NCBI RefSeq assembly: GCF_002964765.1
Contig: NZ_PQCF01000031.1
Location: 183,669 to 247,668 of the forward strand
Source of the DNA: Pseudoalteromonas sp. T1lg88
Lineage (GTDB): Bacteria > Pseudomonadota > Gammaproteobacteria > Enterobacterales > Alteromonadaceae
Direction of reading: 5' to 3'
DNA length: 64,000 nucleotides
Part shown: piece after piece, positions 18,936 to 26,746 of the stretch
Position numbering within the stretch: the stretch's first letter is position 1
Layout of the letters: each line of letters starts with the position of its first letter
Program-made: the position numbers and the translations under genes
Notes under the pieces: model-generated
Told to the model about the DNA's origin: nothing
Database searches by the model: none
The model's input: only the letters and a program-made list of their open reading frames with translations

Positions 18936-18945
18936 CTATCGCTCC

Positions 18946-19356
18946 TTAGGCTTCTTGCGCGGCGATGGATACATCAAACACACCGGCGGCGCGGGCGGCG
19001 TCCATTACCTTGATCAGGGTGTCCGTGGTGGCCTTCTTATCGGCCTGGATCACTACACTACCCTGTGGGTTTTCCGCTTTTAGGCGCTCGATATTGGCCT
19101 GCACCGCACGTACGTCTACCTGGCGCTTGTTGATCCAAATCTCGCCTTCATCGGAAATGGCCACCAAGATGCTGGCACGTTCCTTCTTCACCGCGGTGGC
19201 GGCTTCAGGGCGGTTTACATCGATACCTGCTTCTTTAACGAAGGAGGCGGTAACGATAAAGAAGATAAGCATGATGAAGACCACGTCGAGCATGGGTGTC
19301 ATGTTAATTTCTTCGGCTTCGTCTTCTTGAAAAATTTTACCTAATGGGGCTCTCAT
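18946..19356 (-). CDS. exbD2: ExbD2 proton-channel subunit
   Basis: Start chosen at 19356 (MRAPLGKIF), preceded by AGGAG, giving 136 residues; an upstream in-frame start at 19398 has no ribosome binding site. A single membrane helix (about 23-41) carries Asp24 in MTPMLDVVF, equivalent to the proton-carrying Asp25 of E. coli ExbD. The periplasmic domain follows. It forms the motor with ExbB2 and TtpC. Confidence 0.93.
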   Translation of the reverse strand: MRAPLGKIFQEDEAEEINMTPMLDVVFIMLIFFIVTASFVKEAGIDVNRPEAATAVKKERASILVAISDEGEIWINKRQVDVRAVQANIERLKAENPQGSVVIQADKKATTDTLIKVMDAARAAGVFDVSIAAQEA

Positions 19357-19404
19357 TTTACTCTCCTTGCCTGCGCCAAAGCGCAGGCAGATAATCATCG
19401 CAAC

Positions 19405-19932
19405 TTAGTGGTCCAGGACCATCTTGTCTTCTAACAATTCGACTTCTCGTTTGGCGCGGCGCTGTAAAAAGGTCGAGGCAAATACCCCGGATAGCGCGCC
19501 AACCATGCCAGCCATGGTAGGGATGGTCGCTTTGGACACCCCGGAGGCCATGGAGCGAGCACTGCCGGTGCCGGTAACCGCCATCACATCGAATACCTCG
19601 ATCATGCCGGTAACCGTACCTAACAAACCAAGCAGTGGACACAAGGCCACCATCACGTTGATCAAAGCCAGGTTGGTGTTTAGTTTCATCCCTGCTCTTG
19701 AGATCATCGCTTGGCGAATTTGCTCGGCATTCCAGCTATTGCGCTCCGGGCGGTTGTACCAATCGGACCGCACCGATTTTTTGTACTTCACATAACCACC
19801 GAAGAAGTACATAAAGCGCTCAAGTATTAGCAACCACATGGCGAAGATGAGGATGCCGATGACCAGGAGAACCTGGCCACCTGTGTCGAGAAAATCACGA
19901 ATTGCATTGATCCAATCAATCAATAGCACCAT
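19405..19932 (-). CDS. exbB2: ExbB2 (MotA/TolQ/ExbB family) proton-channel subunit
   Basis: 175 residues with three membrane segments: about 19-38, and a pair in the C-terminal half around LGLLGTVTGMIEVF and MVGALSGVFASTFL, the hallmark of MotA/TolQ/ExbB proteins. AGGAG lies 8 bases before the ATG. It lies between ttpC and exbD2 in the same operon. Confidence 0.93.
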   Translation of the reverse strand: MVLLIDWINAIRDFLDTGGQVLLVIGILIFAMWLLILERFMYFFGGYVKYKKSVRSDWYNRPERNSWNAEQIRQAMISRAGMKLNTNLALINVMVALCPLLGLLGTVTGMIEVFDVMAVTGTGSARSMASGVSKATIPTMAGMVGALSGVFASTFLQRRAKREVELLEDKMVLDH

Positions 19933-19935
19933 GAT

Positions 19936-21303
19936 TTACGCTCCTTTTTCGCTGCGCTCAGCAATCAGGCCGGCACTTTGCTCTTGTAGAATCAACAGCA
20001 GGTTCTTAGAGCGCGTATTCAGTAGCGTGTATAGGAATACCGTTGGGATGGCCACAACCAGACCCAATACCGTAGTTACCAGGGCTTGCGAGATACCGCC
20101 GGCCATGAGTTTAGGGTCACCTGTACCAAACAAGGTGATGGCCTGGAAGGTGTTGATCATACCGGTTACCGTACCCAGTAGACCCAGCAGTGGTGCTACC
20201 ACAGAGATGATCTTAATAAGCGTCAGGTTACGGGTGATCTTCGGCATTTCACGCAAAATGGCTTCGGATAGCTTCAGCTCTAATGTGTCGTGGGCAACAT
20301 CGGGATACTGATCTTTAACCTTCATTACGCGGCCAAGCGGGTTGTCGTCGCGAGCCACCTTGTCTTTAAGCTGACGACGGATTTTGCCGCCGATAAGCAT
20401 AAGTGAGATAAAGCGCTCAAGGGCGATGATCAGTGCCAAGGCACCTACCGCAAGGATCACATAACCTACCGTGCCACCTTGGTGTACACGCTCTTCGGTG
20501 TCAGGGGCTTGTACCAAGAGGCCCAGGATAGAACCACCGGTTGGGTCAAGGGCGAACTGCACAAAACCATCTTTTGACTGTTGTAGCTCGGCGGCACTTG
20601 AGGTGTAACGGGCAACCGGCTGACGCGTTAGCTCAGACAAGGTATTGGTTACATTGTTGTATTCCAGGTATTTGCCATCGGCAACCAGGTTAAAGGCACC
20701 CACGCGCAGCACTTCTTTGTTCTCTTTGGCGCCACCGGCGACGATCACTTCGGTGTTAAAGCGTGATACCTTGCCCTGCTCTGTCATTTCGCGCTGTAGT
20801 TCGAACCACACCTGCTCGATGTCTTCGATAGAAGCAAGCTTGGAGGTTGAGCCCATTTGCTGCGCCAGCTCGTCCATAAACACATCACGACCTTGCAGCT
20901 CGGCGGACACCACAGAAGTAGCAAACTTGTTCGAGCTGTCACCGGCCACCTGTTGCAGCACACCGAATAGCTCTTTAAGCGTACCCATGCGGTTTTGCAG
21001 GGTGTCGCTTAGCTGCGCCAGTTTTACTTCATTGTCTTCAAACGCGGTCTCTAAGCGCTCAGACTCTTGTAGTTTGGCGTTACGTGTTTGCTCGGCGCTG
21101 CGCAACATTTGCAGTTGCTCGCTTTGACGGGCCAGGAATGCCTTTTCACGCTCTTGGTTTTCTTGAGACTGGGCAATCTTGCCCTGCTGTAAGGTCTTTA
21201 ATAGCGCATCCAGGTCCATGGCGTCATTGGCCATCGCCGCGTGCGACATTGCCATAGTGGCCACTAATGCGGCGCTTTGGGTAAATTTTTTCACTAATTT
21301 CAT
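19936..21303 (-). CDS. ttpC: TtpC-like protein: periplasmic coiled coil fused to an ExbB-type channel domain
   Basis: 455 residues from ATG 21303 (AAGG upstream); a TTG six bases earlier is less likely. A signal peptide (HAAMA-ND) is followed by a long charged coiled-coil (about 30-110), a periplasmic domain, and a C-terminal MotA/TolQ/ExbB region (about 280-450) with LLGLLGTVTGMINTFQ. In Vibrio, TtpC is the fourth component needed for TonB2-dependent transport and is thought to reach across the periplasm. Gene order here is the same. Confidence 0.9.
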   Translation of the reverse strand: MKLVKKFTQSAALVATMAMSHAAMANDAMDLDALLKTLQQGKIAQSQENQEREKAFLARQSEQLQMLRSAEQTRNAKLQESERLETAFEDNEVKLAQLSDTLQNRMGTLKELFGVLQQVAGDSSNKFATSVVSAELQGRDVFMDELAQQMGSTSKLASIEDIEQVWFELQREMTEQGKVSRFNTEVIVAGGAKENKEVLRVGAFNLVADGKYLEYNNVTNTLSELTRQPVARYTSSAAELQQSKDGFVQFALDPTGGSILGLLVQAPDTEERVHQGGTVGYVILAVGALALIIALERFISLMLIGGKIRRQLKDKVARDDNPLGRVMKVKDQYPDVAHDTLELKLSEAILREMPKITRNLTLIKIISVVAPLLGLLGTVTGMINTFQAITLFGTGDPKLMAGGISQALVTTVLGLVVAIPTVFLYTLLNTRSKNLLLILQEQSAGLIAERSEKGA

Positions 21304-21316
21304 CGTCAATACCTTC

Positions 21317-22072
21317 TTATTCCGCAGCTTGAACAGGCAGGGTTAACATGTCTGGGGCTAACTGCTTACGAGCAATGCGTAAGCCTTTGCTGATTTGGCT
21401 AATGCTTGAGTCCGGCAGGTTAACAAAGGCTTTTTGCTCTTTGTCCCAGGCACCGGCTTGCTTGCCATCGCGGGTAAGGTAAATAAGCTCAAGACGACCG
21501 ATGCGTAGGAAGTCCACTTCGCGCTCGGTGCCATTGACATCCAATAAACTGGTGTAGGCTTCAATGGTACGGCCATAGTCCACTTCCACCTGGTAGGCTT
21601 CCAGGACACGACGGAATTTTTCGCTCGATGTGACATCGGCGCGATCCATCATTTCGCTCAACTTGGCAATGCGCTCGTTACGCTCTTGTGTAAGGAAAGG
21701 CACATCCAGAGCAACAAACTGCTCAAGGCCTTCGATCATGCGCAGCATCAGCGGCGTGATTTGACGCTCAATCACCGATACCTGATCCATAGAGGCATTG
21801 ATATTGGCCATTTCTTCGACCTGATTGGCCACTTGCTTGGTTAGCTGAGCGTTGTACACGCTAAGGCCATCGATCTCTTTATTGAGTGCCTTGAACTTTT
21901 GAAAACGGGTTTGCATGTTGTCGGCAATCGTGTCTATTTTTGTTTGAGATTGCGTGGCTATTTGGTTGATCTCACCACTTTTTTGTTTAACTGTCTGAAG
22001 TTCATTGGCCATTACCTGTGAGCTGCTCGCAGCCACCAGTGAAGCCAATATCAGGGGTTTAACGCCTTTCAT
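21317..22072 (-). CDS. DUF3450 periplasmic coiled-coil protein, first gene of the TonB2-type operon
   Basis: 251 residues. AAGGTG favours the start at 22072 (MKGVKPLIL) over the ATG nine bases earlier. A signal peptide (QVMA-NE) and an extended coiled coil (about 25-110) precede an alpha/beta tail with WDKEQKAFVNLPDSSI. DUF3450 proteins are routinely encoded just before ttpC in TonB2 clusters. The molecular role is unknown, but a structural partner of TtpC is likely. Confidence 0.88.
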   Translation of the reverse strand: MKGVKPLILASLVAASSSQVMANELQTVKQKSGEINQIATQSQTKIDTIADNMQTRFQKFKALNKEIDGLSVYNAQLTKQVANQVEEMANINASMDQVSVIERQITPLMLRMIEGLEQFVALDVPFLTQERNERIAKLSEMMDRADVTSSEKFRRVLEAYQVEVDYGRTIEAYTSLLDVNGTEREVDFLRIGRLELIYLTRDGKQAGAWDKEQKAFVNLPDSSISQISKGLRIARKQLAPDMLTLPVQAAE

Positions 22073-22193
22073 CGCATACACCTTATTTTGAGCTTAATGC
22101 TGTACCGGATTTCCGGCACGAATGTAAGATGGGCGAAAGTCTAGAGAACAAAAGTGACAGCCGTGTTGCGCAAATAATACACTTTAGTTACAA

Positions 22194-22226
22194 ATGTCAT
22201 ACAAATGTCTTATACGAATTTATAAT
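22194..22226 (+). promoter_or_regulatory. Candidate Pho box with consensus -10 upstream of (and pointing away from) the TonB2 operon
   Basis: ATGTCAT (22194-22200), a 4-base AT-rich spacer ACAA, ATGTCTT (22205-22211), 9 bases, then a perfect TATAAT (22221-22226). The spacing fits a PhoB-dependent plus-strand promoter, but no plus-strand gene follows closely; the transcript would run antisense into the DUF3592 gene. PhoB bound here could also act on the divergent TonB2 operon, whose promoter must lie in this 250-base gap. Confidence 0.45.
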
Positions 22227-22327
22227 GGCAGGACGGGTGCGCTATTTCCGTATGGGGGACAACTTCTGGCGCCGTCAGGCACTGAGCGGCGGAAGTAGAT
22301 TTAGGCGCTTTACTGAGGCGGCTGTGC

Positions 22328-22720
22328 TTAGCCACCGAGTCCAAAGTATAAGGCAGGAGCCGAAAGGCCAACAAAGATAAGACCTAGCAGGTAGCCATGG
22401 CCCTTGGCCAGGCGGCCATTGGCTTCATCCCCCCGTTGGTATAACACCTCGGCCATATGCCCCACGGGGATCACTTTGCTGTTAAATGACGCTTTTGAGA
22501 TAACCACAAAACGCTGGCCATTGACTGAATACTCAAAATGCGGCCGATATTGCATGCGTTTGTGTCCATCCGAGTTCTTGCTGAGATACTCATCATAGGC
22601 AATTATTTTGCCCTGTGTTTTAAGCGCACTTTTATTAAAATGGTAGTAGTCGAAGAGGATATACGCACCAACGGCAGCAAAGATAAGACCGCCAAATAAT
22701 GGCACCGGATTAATATTCAT
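22328..22720 (-). CDS. DUF3592-type membrane protein
   Basis: 130 residues from ATG 22720 (AAAGGG 7 bases upstream). An N-terminal membrane helix (about 7-23), a beta-rich segment (QYRPHFEYSVNGQRFVV) and a second C-terminal helix (about 108-126) fit the DUF3592 family of small membrane proteins of unknown function. It lies upstream of the TonB2 operon in the same direction, but 250 bases separate them. Confidence 0.65.
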   Translation of the reverse strand: MNINPVPLFGGLIFAAVGAYILFDYYHFNKSALKTQGKIIAYDEYLSKNSDGHKRMQYRPHFEYSVNGQRFVVISKASFNSKVIPVGHMAEVLYQRGDEANGRLAKGHGYLLGLIFVGLSAPALYFGLGG

Positions 22721-22991
22721 CACCTTTCCCTTTATTATCACGATAAAATTTATATCATTATTTTACAAGCATATGAATTAGAGAGGAAAACTAGTTATTT
22801 TATAATTTAGTATCGTTACAGTGATTTGCCCCCTGCTCTCCTTGCCACTATATTCTCTGAGGCTTAGCTCAGCCCTAGAGCTGAATCATTTAAAGACGTA
22901 TACACATAATCGACGTATTTCTTTATGAGCAGCATTTTCGTTGTTGCGCCTTTGTTCGTTGTTAAAGAAACCAATTCCTAAAGGATATGCA

Positions 22992-23921
22992 ATGAATAAA
23001 TTAACTATGGTGAGTGCTGCCCTCTGTTTAGCTATGGGAACTTCTGTCTACGCAACTCCTGGAGAGGGTGAGCAAGGCAGTTCCAATGGCCAACCCTTTC
23101 AAACCATCAACGAGCGCATCGATATTCTTGAAATGGAGTTAGGCGATGCCATTGCCCTTATTAACAACCGCCTGAATCTCATTGAGCAAGAGCAAATCGA
23201 ACAGAATATAAAGATCGCCTTTTTAGAATCGAGCATTGCCGCCTTGGAGGTACGCGTTACCACCAATGAAAACGATATTGCCACCTTGACGGTGATCCAA
23301 GATTTGCAGGGACAGTTGATTGATGCCTTAAGAACCGATCTGACGGCATTAGAAATTCGCGTAGCGCAAAATGAAAATGATATCGCCGCCTTGGTTTTAG
23401 CGGATGCGGCCATGCAGGCACTGATCACCGCCATCCAAGGAGAGATAGTCACCATCAATGCCCGCATTGATGCAAACGACGCCGATATTGCGGTACTGCA
23501 ACAACGTGCTGACGCCCTTGAGCAACAGTTAGCCCAAGTCAACGCCGAGTTACAAACAAAACAAGCTCGGGTAACGGGTATCTGCGCAGCGGGTTCATCG
23601 ATTCGTGAAATAGATGCCAATGGCAACGTGACCTGTGAAGCGGATGACGCCAATGCGACCTTCGAGACCTATAGGAGCAGCGGTACGGTGGACGTTGATA
23701 GCAGTATTTTCCTTACCAAAACTGTCACTAACAACAGAAGTTGCCTTAGCGGCTATCGTGCCGTAGGCGGTGGCCACTCGGTCAATGGCTCTCTTGGTGT
23801 AGGTAACGTTCGTGCGTCCTTCCCAACATCTGACACCAACTGGCGAGTGATTGGCTATTTCGACTCAGCAGGCTCACGCACCCTCACCACTTATGTGGTT
23901 TGTACTCGCATCATGCCATAA
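22992..23921 (+). CDS. Exported coiled-coil stalk protein with C-terminal head domain
   Basis: 309 residues from ATG 22992 (AAAGGA upstream). The signal peptide is cleaved near VYA-TPG. Residues about 30-185 form heptad coiled coil with repeated units (IDILEMELGDAIALINNRL; VTTNENDIATL; VAQNENDIAAL; IDANDADIAVL). A conserved-looking link (RVTGICAAGSSIREIDANG) leads to a beta-rich head of about 90 residues with paired cysteines. This layout suggests a trimeric stalk with a binding head, like tail fibres or adhesins, but there is no trimeric-autotransporter barrel, so it would be periplasmic or secreted another way. I do not recognise a function. Confidence 0.75.
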   Translation: MNKLTMVSAALCLAMGTSVYATPGEGEQGSSNGQPFQTINERIDILEMELGDAIALINNRLNLIEQEQIEQNIKIAFLESSIAALEVRVTTNENDIATLTVIQDLQGQLIDALRTDLTALEIRVAQNENDIAALVLADAAMQALITAIQGEIVTINARIDANDADIAVLQQRADALEQQLAQVNAELQTKQARVTGICAAGSSIREIDANGNVTCEADDANATFETYRSSGTVDVDSSIFLTKTVTNNRSCLSGYRAVGGGHSVNGSLGVGNVRASFPTSDTNWRVIGYFDSAGSRTLTTYVVCTRIMP

Positions 23922-23982
23922 GACACGTCATTACCAAGCAACGCTCCGAGTACAAGAAGACCGCAAACGCGTCATACTCAGT

Positions 23983-24013
23983 AAAATGCCGGTACATTTT
24001 GTACCGGCATTTT
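23983..24013 (+). terminator. Terminator of the coiled-coil protein gene
   Basis: A perfect 13-bp stem (AAAATGCCGGTAC and its complement) with a five-base loop and flanking A/T runs, so it may work in both directions. Confidence 0.85.
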
Positions 24014-24044
24014 CGTGTGCACTTATTAGCTCCCCGCTTTCGTA

Positions 24045-24064
24045 TAAATGGAACGTTCCATTTA
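24045..24064. promoter_or_regulatory. Perfect 20-bp palindrome containing TGGAACGTTCCA
   Basis: TAAATGGAACGTTCCATTTA has a central CG and is typical in form of a LacI/GalR-family operator. The same 12-bp core occurs upstream of the MFS transporter (25511-25522). This copy lies downstream of that transporter, between two terminators and with no gene start nearby. Confidence 0.7.
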
Positions 24065-24110
24065 ATTGTTGCACTATCAGCCTATGAATACGTATTCACA
24101 ACCCGGCACA

Positions 24111-24146
24111 AAAAAGCCGACAAGGTTAAACGCTTGTCGGCTTTTT
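24111..24146 (-). terminator. Terminator of the MFS sugar transporter
   Basis: A perfect 14-bp stem (AAAAAGCCGACAAG and complement) with an eight-base loop and A/T runs on both sides, 24 bases after the transporter stop; usable in both directions. Confidence 0.88.
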
Positions 24147-24169
24147 AAGCATATACGCTCGGCTCAAAA

Positions 24170-25441
24170 TCAACTCGCTATCTTGGCGCGCCACTGTCCT
24201 AGCAGCTTCGGCAGGCTCATGGCGTACCAGGCAATAAATACATAACAGACCAAAGGCACGTAGAAGCTGGTTTGCAGGCCTATGGTATCGGCCATATAGC
24301 CTTGCAGTAAGGGCACCAAAGCACCGCCGACTATGGCCAGGCACAGCCAGCCTGAGCCACGGCTGGTCAAGGAGCTCAGTGAGTCTATGGCCAGGGTAAA
24401 GATGGTCGGGAACATAATTGAGTTAAACAAACCAATGGCCAGCACAGACCACATGGCCAATTTACCGCTGCTGTTGATGCTGATCACCAATAACAAAATG
24501 GTGGCGCAGGCGTTGAATAGCAGCGCCTTATTGGCGGCCACTTTTTGCAATACCGCCGAGCCGATAAAGCGCCCGACCATGGCACCGCCCCAGTAATAGG
24601 CTAACAGGTGCGCCGCATCATGCTCTTCCAATCCGGCAATATGGGCTTCACCAAAATAGTTTACCAGGAAGCTGCCAATGGCTACCTCACCACCGACATA
24701 ACAAAAAATGGCCAGTACCCCGAATACTAGGTGTGGCGCCTCGGTCAATGAATGTTCCTTGGCTTTGCAGTCATGCTCTTCGCTGTGTGATTCGATACTA
24801 GGTAACTTAAGCACCGCAAAGACCACAGCAATAGTTAACAATGCAGCGGCCAGCATAAGGTAAGGCACCTTAACACTGTCGGCCGTGGCGGCTTCAGCAG
24901 CCAGTGCGGCACTGCCACCAAAGAGTAAAAACTTACCAACGATAGGGCCGACCGTGGTACCAAGCGAGTTCAATGCTTGTGCCAGGTTTAAACGACTGGG
25001 TGCGGTTTTCGCCGGACCTAAGGCGGCAACATAAGGATTCGCAGAAACCTGCAAAATTGTCACACCCGAGGCCAACACAAACAAGGCGCCTAAGAACAAC
25101 CAGTACTCATGCACCGCCACCGCAGGGTAAAACAGCAAGCAGCCGGTTGAAGCAATTATCAAGCCGCTGACCACGCCATTTTTATAGCCAAAACGCTTTA
25201 CCAGATAACCGGCAGGCAAAGACATAATAAAATAGGCACCAAAGAAGCAAAACTGGATCAGCATGGCTTCCGTATAGCTGAGATCGAACACAGCTTTTAG
25301 GCGCGGAATAAGAAGGTCATTTAAAACCGTAATAAAACCCCATAGGAAAAACAGGGTGGTCATGGCTGCAAGAGGCAAGGTGTAATTGCTGTTTTTTTCT
25401 GCCGTTGCAACGTAAGCCTGATTGTTGTTTATCTCACTCAC
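24170..25441 (-). CDS. Sugar:proton symporter of the FucP/GluP/NagP MFS family
   Basis: 423 residues with about twelve membrane helices. The start is GTG with GGAG 8 bases upstream. The N-terminal FFLWGFITVLNDLLIPRLK and the motif QVSANPYVAALGPAKTAPSRLNLAQALNSLGT are hallmarks of the FGHS (fucose-galactose-glucose) branch. The substrate (glucose, galactose, fucose, GlcNAc or other) cannot be fixed from sequence alone. The gene stands alone, with a LacI-type operator about 70 bases upstream and a matching palindrome downstream, so sugar-responsive repression is likely; the regulator is not in the window. Confidence 0.9.
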   Translation of the reverse strand: MSEINNNQAYVATAEKNSNYTLPLAAMTTLFFLWGFITVLNDLLIPRLKAVFDLSYTEAMLIQFCFFGAYFIMSLPAGYLVKRFGYKNGVVSGLIIASTGCLLFYPAVAVHEYWLFLGALFVLASGVTILQVSANPYVAALGPAKTAPSRLNLAQALNSLGTTVGPIVGKFLLFGGSAALAAEAATADSVKVPYLMLAAALLTIAVVFAVLKLPSIESHSEEHDCKAKEHSLTEAPHLVFGVLAIFCYVGGEVAIGSFLVNYFGEAHIAGLEEHDAAHLLAYYWGGAMVGRFIGSAVLQKVAANKALLFNACATILLLVISINSSGKLAMWSVLAIGLFNSIMFPTIFTLAIDSLSSLTSRGSGWLCLAIVGGALVPLLQGYMADTIGLQTSFYVPLVCYVFIAWYAMSLPKLLGQWRAKIAS

Positions 25442-25510
25442 GAATCATTCTCCGTCTACTTGTTGATTTTGATTCTACACAGCAATTTAACAAGGTCACA
25501 AAAAAATAAC

Positions 25511-25522
25511 TGGAACGTTCCA
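25511..25522 (-). promoter_or_regulatory. LacI-type operator of the sugar transporter
   Basis: TGGAACGTTCCA, a perfect 12-bp palindrome with central CG, 70 bases before the transporter start. It is identical in core to the 20-bp palindrome at 24045-24064. Confidence 0.7.
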
Positions 25523-25675
25523 TTTTGAAAATACAGGACTTGCATCCTGTATAAACCTAAAGCCTAACCGAGCGCAAATTTGCTGCAGGCTAAAAAACAA
25601 GCAATTACAGCTATGCCACCTATACTTGAAAGCGTTTCTTTGCACCGATGCAAAAAACGCAACAGGAGACATAAG

Positions 25676-26125
25676 ATGAACAGATATGCCTTATTATTAA
25701 GCGCCATGCTTACCTTTGCCGCCAGCAATGTGCAGGCTGAGCTCGAAGTCTATAAAGATTACGACCTGGGCACATCGATTCTTGAGGTCACCACAGTCAA
25801 AGTGGACCCCAATATGGGTGATGTTTACTTAGAAGGGCTGCGTGACACCTGGGTCAAAGCAGTAAAAATGCAAAAAGAGCTTGGATACATTAAAGATTGG
25901 AAAATTTATGCCAGTGATTTACCCATCAGTGGCGATTTCAATTTAGTGTTGGTGGTGTGGTTTGAAAATGCCGCCGACCTTGAACCAAACAAGGAAAAGT
26001 ATCAGGCTTTTATGAAGAAATGGGGCGAGGAAAACCAAGAGAACTCTCGCAAAATTTCCAAAGAATACCCCAAAATCAGATCGCTGACCGGTCAATATCG
26101 CATGCGTGAAGTCATTATGAAGTAG
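25676..26125 (+). CDS. Small periplasmic protein of unknown function
   Basis: 149 residues from ATG 25676 (CAGGAGA upstream); earlier in-frame starts lack a ribosome binding site. The signal peptide is cleaved near VQA-ELE. The mature part is a mixed alpha/beta domain of about 120 residues (DWKIYASDLPISGDFNLVLV) that resembles a ferredoxin-like fold in pattern only, with a Lys/Glu-rich helix. No cysteines or metal motifs. It diverges from the sugar transporter and ends at a terminator. Confidence 0.75.
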   Translation: MNRYALLLSAMLTFAASNVQAELEVYKDYDLGTSILEVTTVKVDPNMGDVYLEGLRDTWVKAVKMQKELGYIKDWKIYASDLPISGDFNLVLVVWFENAADLEPNKEKYQAFMKKWGEENQENSRKISKEYPKIRSLTGQYRMREVIMK

Positions 26126-26147
26126 GTTAGCATGTCTCGGAAGTGAA

Positions 26148-26175
26148 GGCCTGCTCCAGCAGGCCGCTTTTCTTT
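26148..26175 (+). terminator. Terminator of the small periplasmic protein gene
   Basis: Stem GGCCTGCT/AGCAGGCC with a two-base loop, followed by GCTTTTCTTT. Confidence 0.75.
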
Positions 26176-26200
26176 AGCAAAAGGCTTCTAACTCTGTGCC

Positions 26201-26698
26201 TTAATCGCAATCATAGGTGGGCCAATCGGCGATATGATCTTCAAATTCTTCCAAAGGCACATCCGAGTCTTTAACCGTTTTATTGCGCACGCTTATCCCC
26301 GCCGCATGCATTTTTGACTTTTTGCCCTTGTTTAACAGCGGGTGCCAACTGGCAAGCCCCCGTCCCTCTTGCAGGCGACGGTAGCTACAGCTTTTAGGCA
26401 TAAAAAAGATGTCGGCAATATTGTCCTTGGTCAGCTTAACGCATGAAGGCACTAAGGTTTGACGCTGCTCGTACTGCGTACAGCTACAGGTTTTATTATC
26501 CAGATACTGGCAAACGATATTGGTGAAGATCAGCTCTTCGCCGGGACGCAATTGATCCGTGGGGCTAAAGTCATCTTCATCCTCACTGTCGATAAAGGTG
26601 TTCAGACAACACTTGCCACAACCATCACAAATGGCTTCCCATTCCTTGTCGCTCATTTGCGCCAAGGTTTTAGTCTGCCAAAATTTATCATCTACCAT
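26201..26698 (-). CDS. ycgN: YcgN, UPF0260 cysteine-cluster protein
   Basis: 165 residues. A cluster C-DGC-GKCC (about 24-31) and further cysteines (CQYL, CSCTQY, SCVKL, SCSYR) match the YcgN/YkgJ family, which probably binds a metal or an Fe-S cluster; the biochemical function is unknown. The start is supported by similarity of MVDDKFWQTKTL to the E. coli N-terminal region. The ATG lies only six bases after a terminator-like hairpin, leaving no conventional ribosome binding site outside the stem. It follows the mltB-like gene. Confidence 0.92.
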   Translation of the reverse strand: MVDDKFWQTKTLAQMSDKEWEAICDGCGKCCLNTFIDSEDEDDFSPTDQLRPGEELIFTNIVCQYLDNKTCSCTQYEQRQTLVPSCVKLTKDNIADIFFMPKSCSYRRLQEGRGLASWHPLLNKGKKSKMHAAGISVRNKTVKDSDVPLEEFEDHIADWPTYDCD

Positions 26699-26725
26699 AA
26701 AAAACGCCCCAATTAATCGGGGCGT
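26699..26725 (-). terminator. Terminator hairpin between the mltB-like gene and ycgN, abutting the ycgN start
   Basis: On the minus strand: stem ACGCCCC/GGGGCGT, loop GATTAATT, then TTTTTT directly followed by the ycgN ATG. The 3' arm GGGG is the only purine-rich block near the ycgN start. Confidence 0.8.
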
Positions 26726-26746
26726 AGTATAACAAAGTCGACAGCC

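Noticed and set aside
22082-22327. Fur box for the TonB2 operon
   Set aside because: No 19-bp GATAATGAT-type palindrome; the repeats present fit a Pho box better.
22129-22380. 83-codon ORF in the gap before the DUF3592 gene
   Set aside because: It overlaps the promoter region and the 3' end of the DUF3592 gene, has no ribosome binding site at any Met and an Arg-rich random-like composition.
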